45,675 nucleotides of DNA. Source: an uncultured Rhodospirillaceae bacterium. Its GTDB lineage: Bacteria; Pseudomonadota; Alphaproteobacteria; Dongiales; Dongiaceae. Made by a program: the position numbers and the translations under genes. This document shows, piece after piece, positions 32,657 to 42,877 of the stretch. Position 1 is the stretch's first letter, and every line of letters begins with the position of its first letter. The notes under the pieces were generated by a model. The model did not search any database, was not told where the DNA came from, and saw nothing but the letters and a program-made list of their open reading frames with translations. The stretch spans positions 26,668-72,342 of the forward strand of contig CADEFF010000007.1 in assembly GCA_902826565.1 (NCBI GenBank). The letters are read 5' to 3'.

Positions 32657-33597
32657 CAGGAGCTCTTCCAAACACGCACCTCGCCCTCGTAGGGGTCAAA
32701 GGTGTCGATTTCATGGGGGAACACGCTGCGGATCGCGACCTCTTCGGAGGCGAGCGCGATGAACTTGTCGCTCTCGTAGAGCACCATCGGCTTCGCGGCC
32801 ATGGTGTCCTTCGCCATGCCGAGCGAGTCCGAGGTCGCGACGAGATAGGTGAAGACGCCGTCAAGCTCCTCGATGGAGTCCGCCATCGCGTCCTTGAGCT
32901 CGGCGCCCTGCTGCATCTTGTCGGCGAGATAGACCGCGATCAGCTCGGAATCGCAGTTCGACATGAAGCGGTGACCTCGCCGCTCGAGCGCGCGCCGCCC
33001 GTTCCAGTAGTTGGTGAGCTGCCCGTTATGGACGACGGAGACGTCGGCGAACGGATAGGCCCAGTAGGGATGCGCCGAACGGATATCGACGTCCGATTCC
33101 GTGGCCATGCGGGTATGGCCGAGGGCGTGGGTACCGGAGAAGCCCTTGAGCTTGTACTGCGAAGCGACCCGCGCCGCATCGCCGAGGTCCTTGACGAGCT
33201 CGAGACCGTGGCCCATCGAGAGGATCTCGGCCCCTTCGACGTCCTCCATATAGTCCGCCAGCTTCCGGCGGTCGCCGTCGAAGGACACCTTGTAGCGGAA
33301 GGCATATTCCGTGGCCTCGTTGGCCTCGAGAATGGTGCCGCCCAGCTCCTTGATGCGCTTGTCGACCTGCTCGCGGCGATCGACAACCTGGTGATGGATG
33401 TCGAAACCCTTCTTCATGTCGTCCTGCTCGGCGACCTTGAAGCGGATCATGATCTCGTTGCCCTTGAGCGGCTTGCCATAGAGCGCATAGCCGGTCGAAT
33501 CCGGCCCGCGATGCTTCAGCGACTGCAGCATCGCCGTCATCTCGGTGCCGATATCGCCGGTCTTGCCCCGATGAATCAGTCCCGCAATTCCACACAT
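32656..33597 (-). CDS. glxB: GlxB-like class II glutamine amidotransferase subunit
   Basis: 313 residues. MCGIAGLIHRG gives catalytic Cys2, and KHRGPDSTGYALYG, GHTRMATESDVD and HNGQLTNYWNG are the Ntn-amidotransferase motifs. The middle (about residues 60-110, EQDDMKKGFDIHHQVVDRRE) differs strongly from MgsA, which suits a different gamma-glutamyl amide substrate. It probably hydrolyses the product of the neighbouring ligase and channels the freed amine to the GlxD-like subunit. The ligase gene ends 49 nt upstream. Confidence 0.9.
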   Translation of the reverse strand: MCGIAGLIHRGKTGDIGTEMTAMLQSLKHRGPDSTGYALYGKPLKGNEIMIRFKVAEQDDMKKGFDIHHQVVDRREQVDKRIKELGGTILEANEATEYAFRYKVSFDGDRRKLADYMEDVEGAEILSMGHGLELVKDLGDAARVASQYKLKGFSGTHALGHTRMATESDVDIRSAHPYWAYPFADVSVVHNGQLTNYWNGRRALERRGHRFMSNCDSELIAVYLADKMQQGAELKDAMADSIEELDGVFTYLVATSDSLGMAKDTMAAKPMVLYESDKFIALASEEVAIRSVFPHEIDTFDPYEGEVRVWKSS

Positions 33598-33646
33598 GTT
33601 CGGTTCCCTCTCGGTTTCCGGGTATCTCTCGCCTGGCGGCTCCGGC

Positions 33647-35125
33647 TCAGGGCAGGTAGTCCCAATATTGCTCGAGGTCCCAGCGGGTAACGGTGGCGTT
33701 GAACTTCTCCCACTCGTCGCGCTTGTAGTGGGTGAAGACGCGATACATGTCTTCCGGCAGCGCGCTCTTGATGACCTCGTCCTTCTCGAGCTCGGCGAGC
33801 GCGTCGCCCAGCGACATCGGCAGCTTCTTGACCTTTTTGCCGGCCGCCATCGCCTGATAGATGTTGCGCTCCTCCGGTTCGCCCGGATCGATCTTGTGCC
33901 GGATGCCGTCGTCGAAAGCCTTCAACAGACCGGACGCCATCAGGTAGGGGTTCACCGTCGAATCGACCGAGCGGTACTCGAACCGGCCCGGCGCCGAGAT
34001 ACGCAGCGCGCAGGTGCGGTTCTGATAGCCCCAGTCGGCATAGACCGGCGCCCAGAAGCCGGTATCCCAGAGCCGGCGATAGGAGTTGACGGTCGAGGAG
34101 CCGAGCGCCGTCAGCGCGCCGACATGCTTGATCACGCCGCCGATCGACCAGAGGCCGATCTGCCCCGGCTTTCCCTGGCCCTTCGGCGGGGCGAAGGTGT
34201 TCTCGCCGCCCTTCCGGTAGTTGAAGTTCTGCGGCATGCCCGCGAAGTTCTTGGGGTTGTCGACATGCGCCGTGTCGACCACCTTGTCTTCGCCGCCCCG
34301 CCACAAGGAGAGATTGTGGTGGCAGCCATTGGCCGACACGCCCATGAAGGGCTTCGCCATGAAGCAGGCGATGAGATCGAACTCGCGCGCGACCTGGGCG
34401 CAGATCTGCCGGTAGGTGGTGAGGCGATCCGCCGTGCGCAGCGCATCGTCGAACATGAAGTTGAGCTCGAGCTGGCCCGGCGCGTCCTCGTGATCGCCCT
34501 GGATCATGTCGAGGCCCATCGCCTGGCTGTATTCGATCGCGCGCATGAAGACCGGGCGCAGCGATTCGAACTGATCGATGTGGTAGCAGTTCGGCTTGGA
34601 GAAGCCGCCGTCCGGCAGCCCGTCCGGACCCTTCCTGAGCCACATCATCTCCGGCTCGCAGCCATGGCGGAGATGCAGGCCCTTGTGGTCCTTCTGGAAC
34701 TGCTCGTGGATGCGGCGAAGGTTGCCGCGGCAATCGGACGTCAGGAACCCGCCGGGGTTCTTCTTTTCCTCGCGATTGCGGAAGCAGGTGCAGAAAACGC
34801 GCGCGACGCGCTTGTCCCAGGGGAGCTGCACGAAGGTGTCGGGATCGGGGATGCCCACCAGCTCGGAGGATTCGGGGCCGTAGCCGATGTAGTTCTTGTA
34901 GCGGTCGACGAAGAGGTTGGCGGTCGAGCCATAGACGAGCTGAAAGCCGCGCTCGGCGATCGCTTCCCAGTGGTCGGCCGGGATGCCCTTGCCGACGATG
35001 CGGCCGGTCACCGAAACGAACTGGTAGTAGATGTAGCTGATGCCGAGTTGATTGATCTTGGCCCGCACCTGCTTGACGAGTTCCTTGCGGCCCTTGGCGG
35101 ATACATATGCCTCTAGGTCGGTCAT
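33647..35125 (-). CDS. glnT: Divergent glutamine-synthetase-family ligase of the second amine module
   Basis: 492 residues. Catalytic blocks of the GS superfamily are conserved: GCEPEMMWL, DHEDAPGQLELNF, ANGCHHNLSLW, TVNSYRRLWD and PGRFEYRSVDSTVNPYLMAS. The N-terminal half differs greatly from GmaS at 18713; insertions (GKGIPADHWEAIAERGFQLVY; VFCTCFRNREEKKNPGGFLT) account for the extra length. Such GlnT/GmaS relatives ligate ammonia or an alkyl/aryl amine to glutamate. Given the adjacent synthase and oxidase, a gamma-glutamyl amide of an unidentified amine is the likely product. The 176-nt gap before it contains a 7-bp inverted repeat (35261-35291) and may carry its own promoter. Confidence 0.88.
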   Translation of the reverse strand: MTDLEAYVSAKGRKELVKQVRAKINQLGISYIYYQFVSVTGRIVGKGIPADHWEAIAERGFQLVYGSTANLFVDRYKNYIGYGPESSELVGIPDPDTFVQLPWDKRVARVFCTCFRNREEKKNPGGFLTSDCRGNLRRIHEQFQKDHKGLHLRHGCEPEMMWLRKGPDGLPDGGFSKPNCYHIDQFESLRPVFMRAIEYSQAMGLDMIQGDHEDAPGQLELNFMFDDALRTADRLTTYRQICAQVAREFDLIACFMAKPFMGVSANGCHHNLSLWRGGEDKVVDTAHVDNPKNFAGMPQNFNYRKGGENTFAPPKGQGKPGQIGLWSIGGVIKHVGALTALGSSTVNSYRRLWDTGFWAPVYADWGYQNRTCALRISAPGRFEYRSVDSTVNPYLMASGLLKAFDDGIRHKIDPGEPEERNIYQAMAAGKKVKKLPMSLGDALAELEKDEVIKSALPEDMYRVFTHYKRDEWEKFNATVTRWDLEQYWDYLP

Positions 35126-35301
35126 GGGTCTTCTCCCCTATTCGATCGTTATGACCGGGGCCTCTCCGGCCGCCGGCTGTTGCCCTTCGATATCGCCGCT
35201 GCGGATCTTCCTGCTGCTTTGCGGAGATACCAATTCCAGTCCAATTTTCGCCGCCTTGCGCGGGGCCGATCCGGTCCGGCGCAGGGCCCCGTTTTGCCTC
35301 G

Positions 35302-36642
35302 TCAGCTCCACGGGAAGGGGCTGTTCGACACCGGATGCAGCTTGCCGGCCTTGAAGCGCGAGAAGCGGAACGGCTCGAGCAGGTCGCTCGGATTGCCGCA
35401 GATGTCGTCCGCCACGAGCTTGCCGACACCGATCATCTTGTAGCCGTGGTTCGAATCCGCCACGACATAGACGTTCTCGCAGAAGCGGTCGAACATTGGG
35501 AAGCTGTCGGCGGTGAAGCTGCCGATGCCGCCCGAGGGTTCCTTCTTGTAGAGATCGATCTTCTTCTCGAAGCGCTTCTGGCAGAAGGCGAGCGCCGAGC
35601 ACCACATATGGGCGAAATCGTCGCCGACCACGAAATCCGGCGATTCCGGCCCATAGGGATCGATCTTCACCGATTCCGGCGCGGCCTTGACCTTGAAGGG
35701 CATCGCGCCGCCCTGGATGCCGCCGAAATTGAAGTCCGGCTTGTAGTAGATGCCCCAGATCCGGTCCGTGATGACCGAGCCGTCGACATCGGAATAGAGC
35801 GTGGCATCGGTGTCCACATGAATGACCGGCGGCATCTTGCCGTCGTTGGTGCGCTGCAGCGTGGGATCGACCCCGAGCGTGCCCTCCTGGAGCGACCAGA
35901 AGGTCCACATCGGCACACCGTCATGCACCTTGCCGTCGCGGCCCTTGATGGTGATAGAGGTCGGCAGATCCAGCATGTCCCAGACCTGCTTGACCCAAGG
36001 CCCGGTGCCGATAATCACCATGTCGCAGTCGATCTTGCCGCGGTCGGTGACCACCGTCTTCACGGCACCGGAAGCGTCCTTCTTGAAGCCGGTGACCTTC
36101 ACGCCCGTGAGCAGCCGCACATCCTCGTTCTCCGCCTTCTTGGCGAGGCCGTAGATCGAGGCGGTGTTGTTGGCGTAGCCGCCCTTCTTCTCGTGCAGCA
36201 CGGAGGTGATGCCCTTCGCCTGCCAGTCCTCGAGGATGCCCTGCATGTAGGTCATGCAGTCCTTCTCGCCCTCGATGAAGACCGACTCGTAGCCGATCTC
36301 CTTCTGCTGCTTGGCGATGGAGGCGACGTCCGAATGCATGATCTCCGGGCTGATCTGCATGTAGCCGACGGGATGATAGCTGAAAGCCTTCGGATCGCTC
36401 TCCCAGACCGAGACGCTGTGCGCCATGAGGCGGCGCATCGCCGGCTGGAAGTAGTTGTTGCGGATGACGCCGCAGGCGATCCCGGAGGCGCCGGCCGCGA
36501 TGCCGGTCTTGTCCACCACCAGGATGTCCTTGCCGCTGCCGCGGCCCGTCTTGCGCAGATTTTCGGCGAGATGCCAAGCGGTGCTGAGGCCGTGAATGCC
36601 GGCGCCGATGATCACGTATTTTACGTGGGAGGGGAGAGCCAT
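35302..36642 (-). CDS. Single-subunit FAD-dependent amine oxidoreductase (DAO/SoxB-like)
   Basis: 446 residues of the D-amino-acid-oxidase fold. The FAD loop is YVIIGAGIHGLSTAWHLA at about residues 9-27, and GASGIACGVIRNNYFQP follows, as in SoxB-type proteins. DSNHGYKMIGVGKLVADD is the C-terminal FAD contact. At the place where MgdA has ARHD, this protein reads NNTASIYGLAKKA, so the FMN-linking histidine is missing. No alpha, gamma or delta subunit genes are nearby. It probably works alone with FAD, oxidising the N-substituted glutamate made by the downstream synthase. AGGAAA lies upstream of the ATG. It is the first gene of the module and divergent from a GntR regulator. Confidence 0.88.
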   Translation of the reverse strand: MALPSHVKYVIIGAGIHGLSTAWHLAENLRKTGRGSGKDILVVDKTGIAAGASGIACGVIRNNYFQPAMRRLMAHSVSVWESDPKAFSYHPVGYMQISPEIMHSDVASIAKQQKEIGYESVFIEGEKDCMTYMQGILEDWQAKGITSVLHEKKGGYANNTASIYGLAKKAENEDVRLLTGVKVTGFKKDASGAVKTVVTDRGKIDCDMVIIGTGPWVKQVWDMLDLPTSITIKGRDGKVHDGVPMWTFWSLQEGTLGVDPTLQRTNDGKMPPVIHVDTDATLYSDVDGSVITDRIWGIYYKPDFNFGGIQGGAMPFKVKAAPESVKIDPYGPESPDFVVGDDFAHMWCSALAFCQKRFEKKIDLYKKEPSGGIGSFTADSFPMFDRFCENVYVVADSNHGYKMIGVGKLVADDICGNPSDLLEPFRFSRFKAGKLHPVSNSPFPWS

Positions 36643-36748
36643 CGCTGCGTTTCCTGCTTTGATGCGCGCCGTCCTCGAACCAAAAACCGGCCGTCACCTC
36701 GTCCCCTGAGGCGCCGTCGCGGGCTTGATCGCGGGACGGGTTTAGTTG

Positions 36749-36776
36749 AACATAAGCCCGCCCGCTTTCAAACCAA
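36749..36776 (-). promoter_or_regulatory. Candidate promoter of the second amine module
   Basis: On the minus strand TTGGTT (36771-36776) and TATGTT (36749-36754) are 16 nt apart, giving a sigma70-like pair with a leader of about 100 nt before the oxidoreductase start. The region also separates the module from the divergent GntR gene and should contain its operator. CCAA boxes at 36773 and 36783 are one helical turn apart. Confidence 0.4.
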
Positions 36777-36796
36777 TTTTTTCCAAAGGCACAGAA

Positions 36797-37570
36797 ATGG
36801 CGAAGATTGGTGACGGCGCCCTGAGGGCGCGGGGGGAGCTCCCCGAATTCCTCGGCTCCCGGCCGGAATCGCGGCCGATCGCCGACCCCGTGCGCGGCTC
36901 GGCCTGGATCGGCCAGCAGCTTCGCCAGGCGATCACGGAGGGGAACCTCCGCCACGGCGAGAAGCTGCCCGCCGAGCGCCAGCTCGCCGAGATGTTCGGC
37001 GCCTCGCGGACCACCGTTCGCACCGCCCTCAACCTCCTCGAATCCGAGCGGCTCGTGACGCGGCGGGTGGGCAGCGGCACCTTCGTCAATTTCCAGCCGC
37101 GCAACGAGCGCGACGACGTGGCCGAGCAGACGAGCCCGCTCGAGCTCATCGAGGTCCGGCTCGCGGTCGAGCCGCACATGGTCCGGCTCGCCGTGCTCAA
37201 TGCCAGCGCACGCGATCTCGACCGGCTCGGCGAATCGATCGAGGAGATGGAGAAGCGCAGCGTGGATGCCGAGAGCTTCACCGTGCTGGACGAGCAGTTC
37301 CATCAGCGCATCGCCGAATGCGCCCGCAATCCCCTGCTCGTCTCGCTCTATCGCCAGATCAACGAGATCCGCACCCATGCGCAGTGGAACGCGATGAAGG
37401 ACAAGGTGCTCACCACCGAGCGCATCGCCGAATATAACCGGCAGCACCGCACGCTCTTCGAAGCGATCCTGTCGCGCGACGTGGAGAGCGCCGTCGCCAT
37501 TGTGACCAACCACCTGCACTATGCCCGTCGGCAGTTGCTCGGCGCCGGCAGCGCCGCGGCCGAAGACTGA
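36797..37570 (+). CDS. GntR-family regulator with FCD ligand domain
   Basis: 257 residues. The winged helix is at about residues 40-105 (LRQAITEGNLRHGEKLPAER; QLAEMFGASRTTVRTALNLL), followed by an all-helical FCD domain. Its expected metal-site histidines are visible in LDEQFHQRIAE, YNRQHRTLFEAIL and TNHLHYARRQL. FCD regulators usually bind small organic acids. Divergent from the FAD oxidoreductase gene, it most likely represses the second amine module until the substrate or an intermediate such as an N-substituted glutamate appears. The ATG at 36797 has AAAGG upstream; a TTG at 36746 is in frame but lies inside the promoter region. Confidence 0.9.
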   Translation: MAKIGDGALRARGELPEFLGSRPESRPIADPVRGSAWIGQQLRQAITEGNLRHGEKLPAERQLAEMFGASRTTVRTALNLLESERLVTRRVGSGTFVNFQPRNERDDVAEQTSPLELIEVRLAVEPHMVRLAVLNASARDLDRLGESIEEMEKRSVDAESFTVLDEQFHQRIAECARNPLLVSLYRQINEIRTHAQWNAMKDKVLTTERIAEYNRQHRTLFEAILSRDVESAVAIVTNHLHYARRQLLGAGSAAAED

Positions 37571-37663
37571 GCGCGCTCAGGGCGATACGAGCGCCCGCCG
37601 GAACCGCCCGCGATTTGCCCGGCTTCTCCGCCGCCCGCTAGAATGGGCGCAGGGAACCTCTCC

Positions 37664-39031
37664 ATGACCGTCCGACCGCACCCCGATCCCGCCCATGTCG
37701 CGGCGCTGACCGCGCGCGAAGAGGCACGCTTCCTGACCGAGGGGCCGCGTTCGGCAGCGCTGCTCGCCCGCGCCCGGACCCATATGCCGCAAGGCGTCCC
37801 GATGAGCTGGATGGCCACGATGCACGGCCATCCCCCCGTCTTCGTCGATCACGGGGCCGGCGCCTGGTTCACCGACGTCGACGGCCGCCGCTTCCTCGAC
37901 ATGAACCAGGCGGATCTCAGCGTGAATTGCGGCTATGCGCCGCCGGCCGCCGTGCGGGCGATCGCGGACCGCGCGGGGCGCGGGAGCCAGTTCATGCTGC
38001 CGACCGAGGATGCGATCTGGTGCGCCGAGGAGCTCGCGCGCCGCTGGGAGCTGCCCTACTGGCAATTCACGCTCTCGGCTTCCGGCGCCAATGCCGAGAT
38101 CATCCGTCTCGCCCGCCATGCGACCGGACGCGACAGGCTGCTGCTGTTCGACGGCAAGTATCACGGCCATATCGACGACAGCCTGGTGATGCTCCGGGAG
38201 AATCGAGTCGTACCGGAGCTTGCCGGCCTCGGTCTGGACGCCGCCGCGCGGGCGCGCGTCGTCGCCTATAATGATCTCGCCGCCGTGGAGCATGCGCTGG
38301 CGCCGCGCGACACCGCTCTCGTCTTCGTCGAACCGGCCCTCACCAATATCGGCGTGGTCCTGCCGGAGCCGGGCTTTCTCGAAGGGCTCCGCGACCTTAC
38401 CCGCCGCTATGGCAGCCTCCTCGCCTTCGACGAGACCCATACGCAAGTCGCCGGTCCGGGCGGATTGAAGCGCGCCTGGAGCCTTGATTGCGACGCGGTC
38501 GGGCTCGGCAAGAGCGTCGGCGGCGGCATCGCGATCGGCGCCTATGGCATGAGCGAGGCGCTCGCCCGCCATCTGATCGCGCCGCCCGTCGTGCCGGGCG
38601 CACCGATGGAATCGGTCGGCGGCGTCGCCACCGGCGGCACGCTCTACGGCAACGCGCTGGCCATGGCCGCCTGTCGCGCGACCCTGGAGGCGGTGCTGAC
38701 GCCGGAGAATTTCGCGCGCACGGCGCGGCTCGGCGCGAGGCTCGCCGACGGGATCGACGCCGCTTTCCGCGCCGCCGGCTTTCCCTGGTCGGCGCAGCGG
38801 CTGATGGGCCGGTCGGGCTTCACCTTCGCCGAACGGCCGCCGCGCAACGCCGCCGAGGCGCGCGCCCTCGCCCGCCCCGATCTCCACCGCCTGCTGCGGC
38901 TCCATATGGCGAACCGGGGCGTCTGGGAATCGGTCGCGACCGCCGGCCCGACCGTGTCGATCCCAATGAGTGAGGCCGATATCGGTTTCTATCTCGAGCG
39001 GTTCGACGCCTTCGTAGCCGCACTCGGCTGA
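37664..39031 (+). CDS. Class III aminotransferase-fold PLP enzyme (glutamate-1-semialdehyde aminomutase-like)
   Basis: 455 residues. FLDMNQADLSVNCGYAPPA, FDGKYHGHIDDSL, LLAFDETHT and GLGKSVGGG (catalytic lysine) are class III marks, and the overall pattern is close to glutamate-1-semialdehyde 2,1-aminomutase and related transaminases. A role in haem synthesis is not implied; such paralogues often act on amino alcohols, beta-amino acids or semialdehydes. The ATG at 37664 with AGGGAA upstream is preferred over the ATG at 37643. It lies 93 nt downstream of the GntR gene on the same strand and may share its control. Confidence 0.85.
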   Translation: MTVRPHPDPAHVAALTAREEARFLTEGPRSAALLARARTHMPQGVPMSWMATMHGHPPVFVDHGAGAWFTDVDGRRFLDMNQADLSVNCGYAPPAAVRAIADRAGRGSQFMLPTEDAIWCAEELARRWELPYWQFTLSASGANAEIIRLARHATGRDRLLLFDGKYHGHIDDSLVMLRENRVVPELAGLGLDAAARARVVAYNDLAAVEHALAPRDTALVFVEPALTNIGVVLPEPGFLEGLRDLTRRYGSLLAFDETHTQVAGPGGLKRAWSLDCDAVGLGKSVGGGIAIGAYGMSEALARHLIAPPVVPGAPMESVGGVATGGTLYGNALAMAACRATLEAVLTPENFARTARLGARLADGIDAAFRAAGFPWSAQRLMGRSGFTFAERPPRNAAEARALARPDLHRLLRLHMANRGVWESVATAGPTVSIPMSEADIGFYLERFDAFVAALG

Positions 39032-39144
39032 GCGTCGTCGCCTGCCGTTTCCCGCAAAGGATTTGCGACCGGCCGGTTCTGGTATAGCGTCCGGCAAACC
39101 TGTCGGCTCGAAGGCCCGGTCGCGGGTTCGGTACGGAGCTCGGG

Positions 39145-39900
39145 ATGGAAATCGTCACGGCGGATCGCTGGTACCGGACCCGGTCCGTGGGCGACGGCAT
39201 CACCCATATCGACGAGCCGCATATCAAGCCGTTCTATCGCTGCAACATCTGGCATGTGCGCGGCCGCGACGGCGATCTCCTGATCGATAGCGGGTCGGGC
39301 GTGGTGAGCCTTTCGGCGCAGGTCCGGCTTCTCGCGGGCCGGCCGCTCCTCGCCGTCGCCAGCCACACGCATTTCGACCATATCGGCAGCCACCACGAAT
39401 TTTCCGACCGCGCGGTGCATGGCGCGGAAGCCGAGATCATCGCCAGGCCCGAACGGCCGCAGATCCTCGCCGACCTCTATGCGACGGACGAGATGTTCAC
39501 GGCGCTGCCGCCGGGCGGGTTCGATCGGCAGGCCTATAATGTGACGCCGGCGCGCGCCACCCGCCTGCTCTGGGACGGGCAGATTCTCGACCTCGGGGAC
39601 CGGCATCTCGAGGTCATGCATCTTCCCGGCCACTCGCCGGGATCGATCGCGCTCTGGGAGAAGGCGACCGGCGTGCTTTTCGGCGGCGACGTCGTCTATG
39701 ACGGCCAGTTGCTCGATGACAACTACCACTCCTCCATCGAGCAGTACGTCGCCTCGATGGAACGGCTTCGCGACCTGCCGGTGCGCGTCGTTCATGGCGG
39801 CCACATGGAAAGCTTCGGCCGCGAGCGGCTTCTGGCGATCGTGGACGGCTATATCGAGGCGAAGCGCCGAAGCGGATTCGCGCGGCGCAACCCCGGATGA
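39145..39900 (+). CDS. Metallo-beta-lactamase-fold hydrolase
   Basis: 251 residues. SHTHFDHIGSHHE (H74, H76, D78, H79) is the dinuclear metal motif. HLPGHSPGSIALWE supplies the next histidine, FGGDVVYDGQ the bridging aspartate, and VVHGGHMESF the last histidine. The group includes glyoxalase II-like thioesterases, lactonases and alkylsulfatases, and the sequence does not decide between them. Its stop overlaps the ATG of the glycosyltransferase gene by 4 nt, so the two are translationally coupled. Confidence 0.88.
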   Translation: MEIVTADRWYRTRSVGDGITHIDEPHIKPFYRCNIWHVRGRDGDLLIDSGSGVVSLSAQVRLLAGRPLLAVASHTHFDHIGSHHEFSDRAVHGAEAEIIARPERPQILADLYATDEMFTALPPGGFDRQAYNVTPARATRLLWDGQILDLGDRHLEVMHLPGHSPGSIALWEKATGVLFGGDVVYDGQLLDDNYHSSIEQYVASMERLRDLPVRVVHGGHMESFGRERLLAIVDGYIEAKRRSGFARRNPG

Positions 39901-41025
39901 GCGCGCTCGAGGCGACGACGCCGCCGCCCGGTCCGGCCTCCTGCCGCCTCCGCAGCGCCGATCCGGCCGCGCTCCGGATCCTCGAGGTGGGCGACCACGA
40001 GACCTTCAAGCTCGCCTTCTCCGAGAACACGGTGCGGCTCTCGACGCGACCGAAGAAGCGCCACGTGCCCGATCCCCATTTCACGCTCGCTCGCTGGCGA
40101 GAGGTGAAGCAGGAGCTCGCCGCCGGCCGTTATGACCTCGTGGTCTGCTACACCCAGCTCTACGCCCCTTGGGATCCGCGCAGCTTCATCCGGGCCTTCG
40201 CGGTGGGCCTGCCGCGACTGGTCAATCCGGTCGCCCGCACCTTCGGCGTCATAAAGGCCTGCCGTATCGCGGGCGTGCCGATGATCACGATCGACTACGA
40301 CGATTCCTTCGCGATCAATCGCCATCAATTCCGGTTCCTGGAGCGCAGCCAGCTCTATTTCAAGCGCGAGCTGCCGGTCGACGGCTGGCAGCTCTTTTTC
40401 AAGACGGGTCATCGCAACCTGCCGACCCGGCGGATTCGCGGCAACCGCCGCTACGCGGCCTGGCTCGAGAAGGTGAGGCCGATCTCGCTCGGCCTGCCCT
40501 GGCCGACCCGCTCCATGGCGCCGCCGCCGCTGGAGAAAACGGCGGACGTCTTCTTCGCCGGGCAGGTCACGCTCAACTCGACGGTGCGCGAAGCCGGAAT
40601 GCGCCAGCTCGAAACGCTCGCGGCGCGCGGCTATCGGGTCGATATTGCCCGCGAACGGCTGCCCTATCGCGAGTTCCTCGCGCGCTGCGCCCGATCCTGG
40701 CTTACCTGGTCCCCCGAGGGCTATGGCTGGGACTGCCGCCGCCATTACGAGGCGGCCTTATGCCGCTCGGTTCCGCTGATGAGCCGGGCCACGATCCATC
40801 GGCATCGGCCGCTCGTCGCAGGCGAGCATGGCTTCTACTATGACGTGGAGGGCGACGGGCTCGTCCGCGCGGCCGAGGATGCGCTCGCCGACAAGGAAAG
40901 GCTCGCGCGCATCGCGGAAGCGAGCCGCACCCATGTGCTGACCCACCATACCTACGAAGCGATCTGCCGTTACATGGTGGGCGAGCTCGCGGCGAAGCTC
41001 GCGAACGAGGACGCGCCTCTCCCGG

Positions 41026-41036
<11 letters not shown>
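39897..41036 (+). CDS. Glycosyltransferase family 1-like protein
   Basis: 379 residues, cytoplasmic. The C-terminal third resembles the GT-B nucleotide-sugar domain (Glyco_trans_1_2 type): SPEGYGWDCRRHYEAALCRS, PLMSRATIHRHRPLVAGEHG and FYYDVEGDGLVRAAEDALAD. The N-terminal half begins with a proline-rich segment and has little I recognise. The sugar donor and acceptor are unknown. It is coupled to the metallo-hydrolase upstream, and its last 11 nt overlap the end of the convergent ABC ATPase gene. Confidence 0.75.
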
Positions 41037-42092
<1,056 letters not shown>

Positions 42093-42096
<4 letters not shown>

Positions 42097-42875
42097 GACG
42101 TGCGCTTGCGCCCCAGCAGGAGTTCGACCAGAAGGACCAGCAGGATCGAGATACCGAATACGAAAGTCCCCGCGGCGTTGAGTTTCGGGCTGAGCCCGGA
42201 GCGCAGCATGCTCCAGATCACCACCGGCATGGTGGTGTCGTATTTGCTCAGCAGGAACGCGATCACGAACTCGTCCCAGGAGAGCGTGAAGGCGATGAAG
42301 AAGGAGGCGAGCAGCGCCGGCCAGAGCATCGGCACGGTGACGAGGATCAGCGCCTGCAGGTCGTTCGCCCCCAGATCCTGCGCCGCGCGCTCGACGTTCG
42401 CCTGATGCTCGCCGAGCTGCGAATAGCAGATCGCGAAGCAGAGCGGCAGGTTGATGACGACGTGACCGATCCCCACCACGAGCAGCGATTTGCCGACGCC
42501 GACCAGGTTGAAGGTGAAGAGCAGGCCGAGCGCAATGATGAGATAGGAGACCGAGATCGGCGCCATCAGGAAGAACTGCGCGAGCGCGACCCGGCGCGGG
42601 GGCCGCCGCGCCATCGCATAAGCGGCGAGGAATCCGAGCATCGTGGCGGCGAGCGACGAGAGCACCCCGACTAGCACCGAATTGCCCATCGCGGCCATCA
42701 GCTTGCGGTCGGCGAGCAGCGCGTCGTACCAGCGCAGCGACACGCCCTTGAAGGGCGGCACGGGCAGCGGACCGTTCTGGAAGGAATAGATCACCAGCAT
42801 CGCGACCGGCAGGAAGATGAAGGCGAACGCTGCCGTCATGTAAAGGATCGCCGGAAGCTGCCGGAGCCCGCGCAT
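42093..42875 (-). CDS. potC: ABC transporter permease (PotC type)
   Basis: 260 residues with about six membrane helices. The EAA-type loop is in ERAAQDLGANDLQALILVTV, which contacts the ATPase. The first helix is AILYMTAAFAFIFLPVAMLV. The conserved periplasmic segment (YSFQNGPLPVPPFKGVSLRW) is typical of PotC-like permeases. The start codon lies 2 nt after the stop of the PotB-type gene. Confidence 0.9.
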
Positions 42876-42877
42876 GG

